A program made the position numbers and the translations under genes. A DNA stretch of 64,000 nt from Congeria kusceri (lineage: Eukaryota > Mollusca > Bivalvia > Myida > Dreissenidae), in NCBI GenBank assembly GCA_027627225.1, contig CM051038.1, positions 40,731,341 through 40,795,340 of the forward strand. The letters are read 5' to 3'. A model generated the notes under the pieces. It worked only from the letters and a program-made list of their open reading frames with translations, was not told the DNA's origin and ran no database searches. Within the stretch, counting starts at the first letter, position 1; every line of letters begins with the position of its first letter. Positions 1 to 13,004 of the stretch are shown piece after piece.

Positions 1-2441
1 TACAAAACCCGTCCTTTCTACAAAGATTAAATTAGCGCTATATCATTTTCATTTCTCATTTAAAACATTCTACAAAAGTCACGTGACATACGTTTGTACT
101 CATCGCAGCATTTACTTCCCCTCGGCGGTTATCAGTAGGAAAGCATTAAACTGTAGACTAGTTTTGTCGAAATATGCCAATTTTGGAGTCCAAGCTAGTT
201 TTGTTAAAAGTACATTTTGCGTAGAAATCGTGCATTGAATAAGTAATTTATCAAATTAAGAATATTATTTATTTGCAAATTATAAAGCAAAAATGAAACA
301 ATTCAGAAAATACGACATAAAGGCGAATAATATCGATTTAAATACATCACTGTTATATTTCATTGTCATATTGTTTTAAAAGTGGTTACTGGTATGGAGC
401 GGATACACTTTGTGGCGGACAGACACCCGAACAGACGGATGAACGTTTTATACACAAAAATATCTAAGGGTTTAATGTCTCCGTCCTGAGTTACCACTGC
501 AACAATAAAAAAATCCTTGCCGAACTGGAAGGAGTTGAGTTTTTATAAATCTCAATTACTGTATAAAACTACCAAAGAAATAGTGTATTAATATAAGTCT
601 AGGTATGTAACCCTGACAGTTAAAATTCAAGAAAGAGGGTAAATAAAAGTCCATGTACAGGTGCCCATTTTTTCTTCAACATGTCCCCAATGTAATGAAC
701 ACCATTATCTGACTATAATCAAATGAATGTTGATGACGTCAGTAATTTGATTGGAGCAATGCTCGGAAGCAATATCATTAAAAAAACAAATCCTAATGTT
801 GTTAGAATCGGAAGAAATCGTAACTTGTCACGTCTAACTGACCTTCCGAACTATCAAAATCTTAGCCCTGCTGCGCGCAATCAATAGAAAACCTTTGCGA
901 TAGTTTTTGAAAAGTTGATGCAACTGATGTTAATTAAAAATTAATCATTTAGAGTTATCTGTTTACTGTTAGCAATGACGATTATTGAGGCTATTACACA
1001 TCCCAATGTCACGCTGATTTCGTGCAATATTTGTGTGATTTATTTATAATGTTAACGGGTAGTATAGTAGCGTCAAACTAGAGCTGATTTTAATGAGATT
1101 GATGTACACTCGACCGGAAGTTGATCATGACTAACGACGCCAGCGATGGACTGAATCCGCAAAGATCGGTCAGGTGACACATGTCTGGTTCCTAAGATGC
1201 CGACAACGATGTAACGATTTTTTCTAGTCGACAACTCCGTAGAATGGTTGGTTTTACAGGTCGGTAGCGTCTTCCGATTCTTCCTTCTTCATACAAGAAA
1301 TAAGATTTCGACTCGGGGAGTTTTTATCGCCGCTGAGGAAGTTCAGCCGGGAGGTAACTGTGTTGTAGTGATTCAAGCTCGATGCAGAGTTGACTCGCTT
1401 GGCCTCCATTTCCAACGCGTCCTGCCGTCGCCTCCATGAATGTTTGATTAATGCCAGCACCTGGTTTTAGAACAAAAAATATTCATTGTATGTCAGGAAA
1501 TGGCATGAATGTGTAGGTACAATGTACTAAGTACCAATCGACGATTTCTTTTTCATAAAGCAAGGTCCGAGGTTTTCAGTATGCTATTTCAATTTATATG
1601 TATTCACGTGTATTTAAGACTAAACATTATCGTATTAACTATACGAACGTGTCTCTTAAAGATTGCACTAATTTAAAAGCATATTTAGTTTACACAGTTT
1701 GCAAATAACATATGATTTTAACTGGAAAATGCTTAGCCCAGTCTGGACCGATTTCGTTATATCAGCTAGTGACTCTTCGGTGACTATTTACTGACAATTT
1801 GCTGACTATTCACTGAAATGTATTTTTAGAGACCGCTTTATAATACTGCGCGTAACTAACTGGACTGTACTAGGCTTTAAATAACCTACCTCGCCGTTAC
1901 CAAGGCAGAATATAATTGAGACCACAAGACCCTGCAAAAAAATCAAAGCAATACATGTATCATTTATTTGAACACTTCGTAAACTCAAAGGGAAACACAA
2001 TAAAAATAAAATATTAATTAAAATACATAAAAAAATTATTTTTGGTTTTACTTGGGATACGAGTTAACTGACAAAAGGTGAAAACTTACATACCGATACA
2101 TTTCCAATTGTTTACATTTGTTTATATACTATTTATATTTGGAAAGCTCATAATAAATATTAGCAATTTATACTAAAATAAGACAAAGTCTAAAACATAA
2201 AAATACGATCAATAATTCTTGACAACGAATATCCAATCAGGTATTTTAATATTCGCATGAATTTTAACCGGCTATTTGATTATAAGTTACATAATGACAA
2301 TATATTGTCACAAGATTTTCCTATGCATGGAGTTGACCAACCTTGTTCTTTTGCAAATTTGTTATGGCAGATAACTGACCGCTGGGCCGAAATGGAGGAC
2401 GCATACATACAATTTATATTTGTCTAACAATTTAATCTTAA
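1..2441. other. Flanking non-coding DNA, no gene seen
   Basis: This AT-rich stretch has only short ORFs without recognisable domains. I saw no match to the repeat families found elsewhere in the window and no similarity to the A/B/C units. It is probably single-copy flank or unrecognised old repeats. Confidence 0.5.
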
Positions 2442-2924
2442 AGGAACTATGCCATCGAAAAGGGCCTCAAGGGGGAAATTTCTTCAAAAAATCTGAAATT
2501 TACATATTAATACTGCAATATAATAACGATTAAAACAGGGTATATATGATGGGGAAAGAGTGTACGCATCCTGATTTATAATATGTGTTTTGATTGTTTG
2601 GCCCTTTTCCTGTTTACATTTTGACATCATAATTGTGAGCATTTTGTATAACCATAGTTATCAAACGACACCTTACCAAGCATGATAGCGCAGTTGGTTA
2701 AAAAGCTGTCTACTGTCATGTCTTCGTATGGCTCCTTAGTCGTGAGTTCGATACCCGCTTGGGGTTTTAATGTTTTCAGACTTTTTTGGTAATTTGTTTT
2801 TATCCAATATCTTATTGTGTATTATATTATTTTTATTTATTTAATGCGCATGTCTTAGCAAGGCGCACTTCTATCAAATAATATAATTTATAGCGCAATA
2901 GGAAGCCAATTTTTCGTTGACATA
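2442..2924 (+). mobile_element. TTAA-flanked MITE-like element with internal tRNA-like promoter (copy 1)
   Basis: The left end follows a TTAA and reads AGGAACTATGCCATCGAAAAGG. The right end TTTTTCGTTGACATA is its inverted complement and runs directly into the left end of copy 2, so the last bases and the TTAA are lost. Inside, on the plus strand, is a tRNA-like block with a perfect Pol III A box (TAGCGCAGTTGG, 2686-2697) and a near-consensus B box (AGTTCGATACC, 2745-2755). There is no ORF. It looks like a non-autonomous element that captured, or was built from, a tRNA-derived SINE. Confidence 0.65.
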
Positions 2925-3429
2925 AGGACTATGTCAACGAAAAGGGTCTCAAGGGGGTAATCTCTAAAAATAAAATGAAATTAAGATATTAATAGTGGCA
3001 TATAATAACGGTTAAAATAGTGGCAATTATTTTCCCGCATTTCAAGATAAAAGTCAATTTAACATATGGATGGTGTTTGTTTGGCACTTTTTATGTTAAC
3101 ATTTTGACATTAGAATTGTGAGTATTCTATATAACTATAGTTTACACACTATTCTTTACAAAACAAAATAGCGGAATTGGTTAAAGCGCTCTGTACTGTC
3201 ATTTTCTCGTATGATTACTAAGTCATGTGTTCTATACCAGTTTGGGGTTCTAAATTTTTAAACATTTTTGCAGATCTGTTTTATGTATTATATAATTTAT
3301 TCTTTATTTAATGTATATGTCTTAGTATAGCGCATGTCTATCATCTCATATTATTGATAGTGCGCATGTCTATCATCTCATATTATTTATGGTGCAATAG
3401 GAAACCAATTGTTCGTTGACATAGTCCCT
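2925..3429 (+). mobile_element. TTAA-flanked MITE-like element with internal tRNA-like block (copy 2)
   Basis: It starts with AGGACTATGTCAACGAAAAGGG and ends with CGTTGACATAGTCCCT followed by TTAA, giving terminal inverted repeats of about 20 bp. The internal tRNA-like block (about 3166-3250) is more decayed than in copy 1: the A box reads TAGCGGAATTGG and the B box is weak. The two elements are head-to-tail and share one junction. Confidence 0.62.
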
Positions 3430-4100
3430 TTAACAAATAAATATGTAAATAAGCATGCAATACGTATCACGCGTCAGGTTTCTTAAAAAGTAGAATATAT
3501 CAAAATAATGGAACGCTTTATCTGAAAACTAACATATCGACATTTTCAAAGAAACAGGCGCATCTGAAATTCGACGATAAGTCATTTCGTGAAAATAAAC
3601 TGTCGCATATTTTCCGGACACAAGTTCACAAATGAACGTGAAAGCCAGACAGTGGGTCAAATTTCAGAAAAAAGATCAACCGTGCTTTATTTGATGCAAG
3701 TGGTATTTAAAGGTGCCCATTTAAATAACTCTTTAAATGTTATGCTGTAACTTTTAACTTGCATACTTGTTTGAATTGTCCTCGTTCTTTATATAATATA
3801 CCTTTTGTACATGTATTTCCACGTTAGTGTGAATTTGGACATTCGCATATTTGATGATATGGTTTTATAATAAAATATAAAAACACTCGTCCATCATTTT
3901 GTTGTGAAATGAAGTTATTTTATATGCCAACAGTTTTCAGTCGGGTTTGTGTGAGGAGTGAAATGTATCGAGTGCTTCGGGATTCTCTACCATAATGCCA
4001 TCGCCAACGGAAGACTTGTTAGTTGGGTTACGGGGGATAGTGCAAAAAACAGGAGACGACCCGTTCCAGACGCGATCCAGGGTCTTTAGTACCCGGTGTG
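3430..4100. other. Left edge of the tandem unit A, non-coding
   Basis: From about 3750 the sequence resembles 23.77-23.96 kb and 39.04-39.15 kb, for example the tract TTTAACTTGCATA and the later GATGATATGGTTT. I place the left boundary of unit A here. No gene is visible. Confidence 0.45.
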
Positions 4101-4680
4101 TATGGCGTACCAATTGTGTCAAAAGTACATATACGCCTGCTAGCTAAATATAGATATTACTGTTGTTACAAAATTGCAACCGAAGTTACAATTCTGTGAC
4201 TGCAGTCATACATTTGTAATTGCCGTTACATTAACAAATATAACTGCATTTATAATTTAAACTAACAGTCATAAAATATGGCAGTCGTCATAAAATTATA
4301 ACCGCGGTTATATTTTTCTGACCAAATGGTAAACTTAAGCTTTAAGTCTTTTTGTCGAATATAATGCTTTTTGTCAAAAATGCATTTATTTATTTAAATA
4401 TAAATGTTTAAGTTATAAAATCAATATAAAGATACTTATTTAGTAAATAAAATGAATCAGACAAAAAGTGTAACTGCAGTTATAATTTTATGACAACTGT
4501 CATATTTTTTTACCTTCCGTATATATTGTAACTGCAGTAATATTTGTAAATGTAACTGCTGTTATAAATGTATGACTGCAGTAATAAATTTGTAACTGCG
4601 GGTACAATTTCATCAAAACAGTTACAACTATATTTAGCTGCCGTGTGTTTATGTACTTTTGACCCAAAGGGTACGCCATA
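4101..4680. mobile_element. Fold-back (long hairpin) element, about 580 bp
   Basis: The left arm (4101 to about 4335) and right arm (about 4445-4680) are imperfect inverted repeats of about 235 bp around a loop of about 110 bp. Both outer ends carry TATGGCGTACC in opposite orientation, followed by TCAAAAGTACATA and GCTAAATATAG. The arms are also rich in a TAACTGCAGTTA-like short palindrome. It is absent from the matching places of units B and C, which indicates an insertion. There is no ORF. Confidence 0.6.
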
Positions 4681-4740
4681 GGCGTGAAGCACATATTACA
4701 CCGCACGGTTTAACGTCTCGTGCGAAAGACGCGCAAATAG

Positions 4741-4825
4741 GTCTAAATATGGTGTAGCGGGGGCTTTAACTTGCGACCCCTGGGTCGTGAAGCCAGTGCG
4801 TTACCACTAGGCCACGGATCTGCTA
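4741..4825 (-). repeat. tRNA-like SINE remnant
   Basis: On the minus strand there is a Pol III A-box match TGGCCTAGTGG (4804-4814), followed by a tRNA-like arm. The expected B box is poor, so this is more likely a decayed tRNA-derived SINE than a functional tRNA gene. Confidence 0.4.
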
Positions 4826-6536
4826 CCTTTAGTATGGCTTATCAGGGGCTTGTTTCGCATGATCTACTATTTAGAACATGCAGGCTGCCAAGCACTAAGT
4901 TTGATACCCCTCACCTATAAGCTCCCTCGGTCCGTCGCGGATTTGTCGACCTGTTAATTTTTTATAGGGAAAATATCAATACATCAATTGTAGGTCATAT
5001 AGTGGCGCGAGCTCGATTTTGCTTTTGTAAAAGGGATACTTCAGAAATTATATTTCGTGCAAACAAATGTTTCCTTTTGGATAAAAAATATTTTCACGCA
5101 TTGCTTTTGCTGTTGGTTTCTTACCTTGTCTAAAAAGGGTGAATGTATGTTATCACAGAGTCATAAAGAGTGAATTATTGATGACACAGATCTATTGATG
5201 CTGCATCACTTATTCTCTGTTATTTCTTGTGATATATGAATCGACATTACTGGCTTACGGTTTTTCTGGATTTGTAAACACATTTTCAGATGTTGATACG
5301 TTCAACAGTTCAAAAAAGTAATAGCCCAAGTCAGTGAATGAGTGGGATAGAATGAGACGTCCGCGGCAGGCGGCTGTCAAGTCTGCATCCGAAATACAGA
5401 TAGAGCGTCTACCGGAGGAGGGTAGAGGGGGTAACGTTCATCCTTGGTAATGCATCACGCGAGCTGTTTATTGACTGACAAATTAATTGATGGTGTCCCG
5501 GGCCTAAAAGTCAATAATTGGTATCAGAATATTTGGCTAATTAGTTACAAATACAGACATTAGTTTGACAAGTCGTGTTTTCGTGAGCGCAAACTTTGAA
5601 ACTTTGTTGACAGGGCGTTATTAGTTCCGTGACTACGTTACGAGGTTTTAACCAATCACTTGCACACCGGCTACATTCCATTCACCTCTGTAGTTGGCTC
5701 GGAAGGTAGCCCCAACTCATGCACGTGGTTTTAGTCACATGATCATAACATTCAAACGCAACGCGCAATATCATCCACTGATTTTGTTTACATCTGCGAA
5801 CTGATTACACTTGCGTAAACGGTCATGAAAATAGTTTTAATAATAGGAATCAAAATTTGTCTTTTTCCCCCCATTTATGATAATTTAAAAACCATTTATT
5901 CTTTATTTCTGTGCTTTTTGTCCTAAAAATCAGCTTTAATGTGTATTCAATACATTTTTTTTTCTGTTTTGACAAGATTCAAGTCATTGAGCCCGATGCC
6001 GAGGTGTATGGTGAAAGCAACGATCGACAACTCTGCTAGAAGATTGGGCTTTTACATTTAACATATTAAAGATATGTTCCGATACATAATATAACAAAGA
6101 CAAAATTCATTCGGAGAAAACAATTGTCACTGACCGATCTTATTTGTATTTCGGACTATGGTATATAATTATTCATCAAGCGATGAATAATCAAAGCGCT
6201 GGAAACACTTTAGGGAGAATATTATTTTTCTTCTGTATCGCACAGTAGTTGTTATTAATGGTGCCTTTTTAGGTGAAATGAGTGCCGGAGCCTTTGCATA
6301 TCATATTCACAAAGCTCCTGAGGGAAAATCTTAAGTTAAGTTGTACTTAAGTGAAAAATGTTCAGAACACATTAGCTGTGAAATACAATGATTTCTATTT
6401 ACAGTATGGTTAATACTAAACATCTAAACAATATTTACTAGTATAAATATGTTCGTGTAAATAAATAAATATATATACAAGTTCATGAAACTGATTCAGA
6501 GTTAGGAAGTTTTTGGAAGTTCAGACTCTTACTTAA
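4826..6536. other. Unit A backbone, non-coding; duplicated at 39.5-41.47 kb
   Basis: This segment is matched almost colinearly by 39510-41473 in unit C, for example the shared tract around GAGCGTCTACCGGAGGAGG. Most of it is missing from unit B. I find no ORF conserved between copies, so I treat it as intergenic. Confidence 0.5.
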
Positions 6537-7764
6537 AGGGACTATGTCATCGAAAAGGGCCTCCAGGGGGAAATTTCTTCCAAAATCTGGAAATTTACAT
6601 ATTAATTCTGGCATATAATAACGGTTAAAACAGGGTATATATAATGGGAAAGAGTGTTCGCATTCTGAGATAAAAAATCAATGTATAATATGGGTTGTAT
6701 TTGTTTAGCCCTTTTCCTGTTTACATTTTGACGTCAGAGTTGTGAGCATTTGAATAATTATAGGTCCTCACTACGTTTCAAACAAATATAAACAACAACT
6801 ATGTTGTGCAATTTGCGAGGGACGCATATATTGTGGCTACATGTGCATATATTTCTAAAGCATGTACCAATAATGAACGTGTGTTCAAATACAATAACAT
6901 TCTACTAGCAACTAGTTAACAAAATACATACATGAACATTAAAACCTCTTCAAGTATACAGCAATATACCATGCAACAATGTCTTAACAGGTATTTTATA
7001 CTGTACAGCAACGCATGCTCTGGTAAAATCTGTATTATATTTACTTTTACAATTGGAAAAATCAAACAAACTATAGTTTCTTTTGATAAAGAAACGTTTT
7101 ATATGCATCCATTTACAAAAATACAGATTGAACCATATATTCTTCACTAGAATGGCAGCCGCCCACGAAAAACGACCCAGTGGGGAAAAACGTGTGTCCG
7201 TAGCAATGCACTTTTATCCATTCTTCAGAACATAGGAATTACGGACTCTCTCCGAGCATGCTCGAAATAACAATATTCTCTATACAATATACATATACAT
7301 GTGTACATATACACGAAACAATGATTTTGAATTTGATGTTGCCACGTAGACGATCTCGCTAGAACTGATTTCAACAACTATTTTCTTCTATAAATAGCGA
7401 CAATAACTGAACCATACAAAACCGGTTTGTTTTCTCATGTCCGTAAGGACACAAGTACACAGCTAAACGATGTAACGCGGAGAACTAATAATTTACAAAC
7501 GACAACTTACCAAGCATGATAGCGCAGTTGTTTGAAGCGCTGACTACTGTCATTTCTTCGTATGGCTCCTAAGTCGTGAGTTCGATACCCGCTTGGGGTT
7601 TTATTTTTTTCAGGCTTTTTTGGTAATTTGTTGTTATCAAATATCTCATTGTGTATTATATTATTTTTATTTATTTAATTCCCATATCTTAGTAAAGCGC
7701 ATTTCTATCAAATAATATGATTTATAGTGCAATAGGAAGCCAATTTTTCGTTGACATAGTCCCT
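6537..7764 (+). mobile_element. TTAA-flanked MITE-like element, enlarged copy in unit A
   Basis: It is bounded by TTAA on both sides, with ends AGGGACTATGTCATCG and CGTTGACATAGTCCCT. The tRNA-like block (about 7510-7600) keeps an A box (TAGCGCAGTTG) and a B box (AGTTCGATACC). Compared with the 2.4-kb copy it holds about 720 extra bases (about 6766-7490), whose edges form a weak inverted repeat; this is probably a nested second element. Confidence 0.6.
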
Positions 7765-8558
7765 TTAAGTTATATGTAGGTGACCTTTGGCACACGGACT
7801 TGTGTTTTAAGTTATTCACCCGTACAAAGTCTAAAGACATATGCTAGTACTTCGTAATAGTTCTTGAATTTGGCGAAATGTTATGATTTATTCTTCCATT
7901 GCAATTTGTTGTCAACCAAATACTGTTGCGAGAGGATCTGTTTGATATAATTCCATACGCTTATTATAACAGTCTTGGTTCAATCATTTGCTTTTGTCCT
8001 ACGAAGGTCCCTGTTTAATGAGAGTTATTTTTGTACCTTGTATATAATTTAAAGATTCAATGCCCGGAAGTAATTTATTTCAGCCTAAGAATTGTATTCG
8101 GGACCAATGGCCAATACCAACGTGTGTACCAGAATATAAAATGTTAGCAGTATATGAATAGTTATTATATCTTGCTGCTTCAACACATGTTAGCAGTTAT
8201 AGATTTTTAAGTAAAGATTTTTGCTGATTCATACACAAAAATGAGCATTATACATGTACATTCTAAGTATAACACACTTTAAATCTATTTATGTCAATAA
8301 TGACAATATAAAATAATTGTTATAAACAAAACACACACACACACACACTAAACATGTCCAAAGCTAAATAGAAAATACATATTCTACACATTTGTTAGGT
8401 ACAGAATATTCGCACTATTTACATGTATCATTCCAACGAATCGCAACTCATTAACACATCAACAGACGTTTCCACAAATACCTCTCATACATTTTAATTT
8501 GTATTTTACATTATTGCACATGAATATCACGTGATTAACGGTTAACCTGATTATTACA
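7765..8558. other. Unit A backbone, non-coding, with a short CA microsatellite
   Basis: This matches 42730-43860 in unit C and, in part, 24430-24935 in unit B. A short (CA)n lies at 8331-8348; the C copy has expanded it to a CACG/CA tract of about 80 bp. No gene is seen. Confidence 0.5.
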
Positions 8559-8658
8559 AAAGAGCTCGTGGTAAAACGTGTGAAGTATTTGAGAAGCTAG
8601 ACGAATGGAAAGTAATCAGTTAACACGTGGTAGAGCGTGTGAAGTGTTTGAGAAGCTG
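8559..8658 (+). repeat. 59-bp E-box minisatellite, left part split by LINE (unit A)
   Basis: About 1.7 units of the 59-bp repeat, which contains AACACGTGGTAAAGCGTGTG, lie here. The rest of the array continues at 12462 beyond the LINE insertion. Confidence 0.7.
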
Positions 8659-8841
8659 AACAGAACAGAACAGAACAAGACTTTTATTTTCACCCAAGTA
8701 TATAACATATACAATTAGGGCAATATAACAAAGCAAAATTGTTAGTAAATTAGTAACTTCCGATAATTTTTACGTTAACACAATTGTGTAGATGATATAC
8801 GGGGGGTATTTAAATAATAAGATACATAATCGGAACATATG

Positions 8842-8880
<39 letters not shown>

Positions 8881-8881
8881 G
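8842..8881. repeat. (ATA)n microsatellite in LINE 3' UTR
   Basis: About 13 perfect ATA triplets. The same tract in the other family copies is longer: about 57 bp at 44084 and about 100 bp at 34822. It is therefore an element-borne, length-variable repeat. Confidence 0.9.
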
Positions 8882-10162
8882 CAATAATGTGAGATCTATA
8901 ATCAAAATCAAAATACCAAAAACTTGATAAAATTATCAAAATCACAATCATTATCATATCATATTCAAAATGATCATACTAATCATAATAATGATAATCG
9001 TTATAGTTATCATAATCATCATAATAGTGGCATTTAAGAAACAAATAATAGTACAGTTCTATAAGAGCATTTTAATACTAGCAATGGTAAAAATAATTAG
9101 TGGTTTGTGATCATAGTTGTGCGGTGACGTATTTTCGTTTGCACGCGTCGTTTCGGATTGAGAAATTGAAACGACTACGCGTTTTAAAAGGTTTACATTT
9201 TGCGTCAGAAATTTAATTCATTATCAATACTTAAAAGACATGTTGTTGCGAAAGACTGTGTGCGTTAGCGTTTATGGTGCTGGAGCTAGCTTTGTAACGG
9301 TTTCAGTCAACAGCAGTTATTTTTGTCATGATTTACGCTTGAGACTCCTTGAGTGCACCTGCACGCGAGGTCGATGTTGAACACAAAGGCAAGATGGAGG
9401 ACCTATTGTGTGTGGTAATTACTCTAATCAGCTTTGCATTGCAGGATTACAATGGAGAATGCCGTTATCTGAGGGGTTAACATTAAATGACTGTTGGGGC
9501 AAAAGCAAATTATAATTTGTGTGCTGGATAAGTTTAAAGGGAAGTAACAAAAGTATAATTATTAATTTATATACTAGAACTGCTAGATTAATTAGGATAA
9601 AGAAACAGGATTGTAGGTGAAATATAGGTATCAGTTGTACTCATTTAGAATGCAACAATTGTTTCCATTGCCTTAATTGAAATATAATATCAATATAGCA
9701 GGCAAAAATATTTAAAATGTTAACACTTGTACTTGAGTGGTACCATTGTGTACTACTCTTATATAATGCTGCAATTATTTCTGTTATATGAGTATAAGTA
9801 TATAGCAATCTTACGTTAATATTGACATATAATTATGCAGTTATCATTTGGTACAAATACAGAATGAAGTTATTATTTACATTGCACAGTTTATATTTAC
9901 ATGCATATATTTCTAATTAAAGTAAATAATGTGATTAGTATATACATGCAAAAATATATACATTTGTGACCAGACAAATATTTTGATATATTGATTACAC
10001 AAGTGTAAACGGTCACTTATATTGAGATAATATGTAAATATGTTATGCTGTTAACAATAAAAATACATTGAAATAAAGGCAGTATTGTTACAAATTACAA
10101 TATTAGAGTTGGTGTATTAGCTGGTGGCATTGGTAAAAACAGGTAGTTAAATAGATAACTTG

Positions 10163-12461
10163 CTATCGCTTAAACTTACTGAATATGAAGCGAATAAATT
10201 TGCTTGTATTCTGTAATAGTTGTAAGGAATTAGATGTTAGGATTTTAATAAGAGTAGCATCATAAAGATCATGTCCTAAGAATTGTTCTCTTTCAGATTT
10301 AAAGAAATCACAGTTTAGTAGATAGTGATGTTCGGAGCCAACTTGACCAGAGTTACAAAGTCTGCATATTCTTTCCTCAAATGGGGTTCCATCGTATCGA
10401 CCGGTTTCAACTGGTAACCAGTGATTTGCAGTTCTAAATTTAAAGAGGTATATATATTCAGTTTTTGTAAGTTTTATAAAGTAGTCTTCAAAGGATGGAG
10501 TTTGTTTGAAACTGGTATATATTTGTCCCTTATGTGTTTGCTGTAGTTGATTGTGCCATTGGGTTTTGAATTGGGTTAATAATTTGGCTTTGACTATGCG
10601 GCAAATATTATTTTGGGTTGTTAGGAATTGGTTATCCCATAAGTTACTTAAGTTTACTGAGGTGAGGATTTCTTTAATTTTGTTGGCCCATTTAAAATTT
10701 GAGATTGGCAAGTTCATCATGTATTTATAGATTTGGATAGATAATTTCTGATCTTTGCCTATTAAGATTCTATTCCAAAAAGAGATCATGCGACTTTTGA
10801 TGTTAATTGCTATAGTGTATCTGCCAAGTTCACCATATAAAAAAGCCATTGGGGTTGATTTCCGAGCATTCGTAATTTTTCTAAGAAAGTTATTATGGAC
10901 TTTCTCCAAGATATCTACATTTTCAAAACCAAAAATTTCTGAGCCATAGATTAAAATTGGTAAAACAGTGTGGTCGAAAAGTTTAAGAATTAAATCAATA
11001 GGTAGCTCTGCATTATTTGCTCTAGTATATAGAAGGTGCATTGCTTTTGTTGCTTGCTCGGCTAAGTGTTTCCGTGCATTGAGGAAAGAACCATTGCTGG
11101 AAAGGGTAATGCCTAGGTAGTGGTAACGGTCAGTGATTTTTACAGGGTTGTCACCTAATGTGAAATGGAAGTTTTTTTAGTTGTCTTGCACCAAATATTA
11201 CAATTTTTGTTTTTCTAAGGTTTATTTTTAAATGCCAGTTATCACAGTATTTATGGAAGGTATTTAAACTATTTTGGAAGACTATTTTTGAATCAGATAA
11301 AATCACAGTGTCATCAGCATAAAGTAGAATAAGTAGTTTTAGCCAAAGAGACAAATCCGGGGGATTTTCTAGTTCTATGCCAGTTGAGCCATTGAGGTGC
11401 ATATGTGTTTGAAGGTCATTTAAGAAGATGGAAAAAAGAATTGGAGATAGATTTTCGCCTTGTCTAACGCCAATTTCTGATACGAAGGGTTCTGAAATAT
11501 TGCCGTTAATAGAGATACTAGATTTGATATTGTTGTACATGTTTTGAATTAAATGTAAAAACTTGCCATTTATATTTTGTTTAATAAGTTTGTGCCATAG
11601 GCCAATTCGCCAAATCTTGTCGAATTTTTGTGAAAAATCAATGAAGGCGCAGAATAGTTTTTGTTTTCTTTTTTTCAGTATTTCGATCAATGAATGTAAT
11701 GTAAAAATATGGTCTGAGCAAGAGTAGCCTTTCCTAAAGCCAGCTTGATTTTCATCTAAAATATTATTTTCATTAAGGAAGTTGTTTAATCTTTCATTGA
11801 GTATGGAAGTAAAAAGTTTACCTAGACAACTGAGGATAGTAATTGGGCGGTAGTTATTAGGATCTTTAGGGTCACCTTTGTTTTTAAATATAGGTATGAT
11901 TATTCCATTTAGCCAGCTTTGTGGAATGAACCCTGTTTCCAGTACACAGTTAAATAGTTTATGGTAAACAGGCATAAGTAGATGTTTAGTGGACTTGATA
12001 TACTCATTTAAAATATTGTCGAATGGGCTAGGTGTTTTAGAATTTTTAAGCTTTGTGATACATTTTTCTATTTCTTCTTCAGTAATTGGGGTATTAAGCC
12101 TGTTGCTTGTGTCATTTTGTAGATGGGAGTTTGTGTCATTGAAGCGATTGTCATCGATTGTGCTGGTATTAATTTCTTTGAAGTGATCATGAAATTCATC
12201 TAATGTGGGTATAGTTTTAACTTTAGTTTTTGGTTTAAGTTTATTTAAAAAGGACCAGTACTGTTTAGGATTTTTGTCGGACATTGAACGAAGTTTATTT
12301 GACATGTTATGTTTGCTGGCATTAATGTGGTAGTTCATGGTGCGTTTATATTCCTTACTGGCATTGATCATTCTTTGTTTGTTGTCTATAGTTTTGTTTT
12401 TTGTGACGTCATTTTTGGCAGTATGATAATTTTTTCGTGCTTTAGAACATTGAGGACCAAA
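10163..12461 (-). pseudogene. LINE ORF2 fragment: reverse transcriptase and C-terminal domain, one frameshift
   Basis: The upstream frame (11151 to about 12461) is a LINE reverse transcriptase with the expected ordered blocks: NYRPITILSCLGKLF, then QAGFRKGYS, then FIDFSQKFD, then GVRQGENLSPILF, and the catalytic LYADDTVILS. The downstream frame (10163 to about 11170) continues through a palm-and-thumb-like region to a C-terminal Cys/His motif, CRLCNSG followed by HHYLLNC. A one-base frame change at a run of seven A (minus strand, about 11173-11179) separates the frames; otherwise the reading is open for about 2.3 kb. The truncated 5' end lacks endonuclease and ORF1. The style is CR1/L2/Jockey-like; I cannot fix the clade without a tree. 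It is inactive as it stands because it is truncated and frameshifted. Confidence 0.85.
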
Positions 12462-12955
12462 CTAGACGAATGGAAATTAATCACTTAACACGTGGTAAAT
12501 CGTGTGAAGTGTTTGAGAAGCTAGATGAATGGAAATTAATCAGTTACCACATGGTACTGCGTGTGAAGTGTTTGAGAAGCTAGACGAATGGGAATTAATC
12601 AGTTACCACATGGTAAAGCGTGTGAAGTGTTTGAGAAGCTAGACGAATGGAAATTAATCAGTTAACACGTGGTAAAGCGTGTGATGTGTTTGAGAAGCTG
12701 GACGAATGGAAATTAATAAGTTACCACATCGTAAAGGGATGAAGTGTTTGAGAACTTATACGAATGGAAATTAATCAGTTAACACGTGGTAAAGCGTGTG
12801 AAGTATTTATGAAGCTAGACGAATGGACATTAATCAGTTACCACGTGGTCAAGCGTGTGAAGTGTTTGAGCAGCTAGACGAATAGACATTAATCAGTTAA
12901 CACGTGGTAAGGCGTTTGAAGTATTTAAGAAGCTAGATGAATGGAAATTAATATG
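12462..12955 (+). repeat. 59-bp E-box minisatellite, right part (unit A)
   Basis: About eight diverged units of roughly 59 bp, for example GAATGGAAATTAATCAGTTA then ACACGTGGTAAAGCGTG. Most units keep CACGTG or a one-base variant (CACATG). Confidence 0.85.
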
Positions 12956-13004
12956 GTAACAATGGCTAGGGAGGAGTCTAAAATGTTAGTTGCAAAAACT
13001 GGAA

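Larger units (their letters stand above)
8659..12461 (-). mobile_element. 5'-truncated non-LTR retrotransposon (LINE-1st family), minus strand
   Basis: The element reads on the minus strand from about 12461 to 8659. It has an ORF2-type coding part (reverse transcriptase plus C-terminal domain), then a 3' UTR of about 1.5 kb that ends in AATAAAAG followed by a TGTTC-type short tandem tail at 8659-8680. The 5' end is cut inside ORF2, so no endonuclease is present. It sits inside a 59-bp minisatellite. Related 3' fragments lie at 31727-31838, 33556-35114 and 43907-46210. Confidence 0.85.

Noticed and set aside
8775..8957. 60-aa ORF rich in Ile on the minus strand
   Set aside because: It is a translation of the (ATA)n microsatellite.
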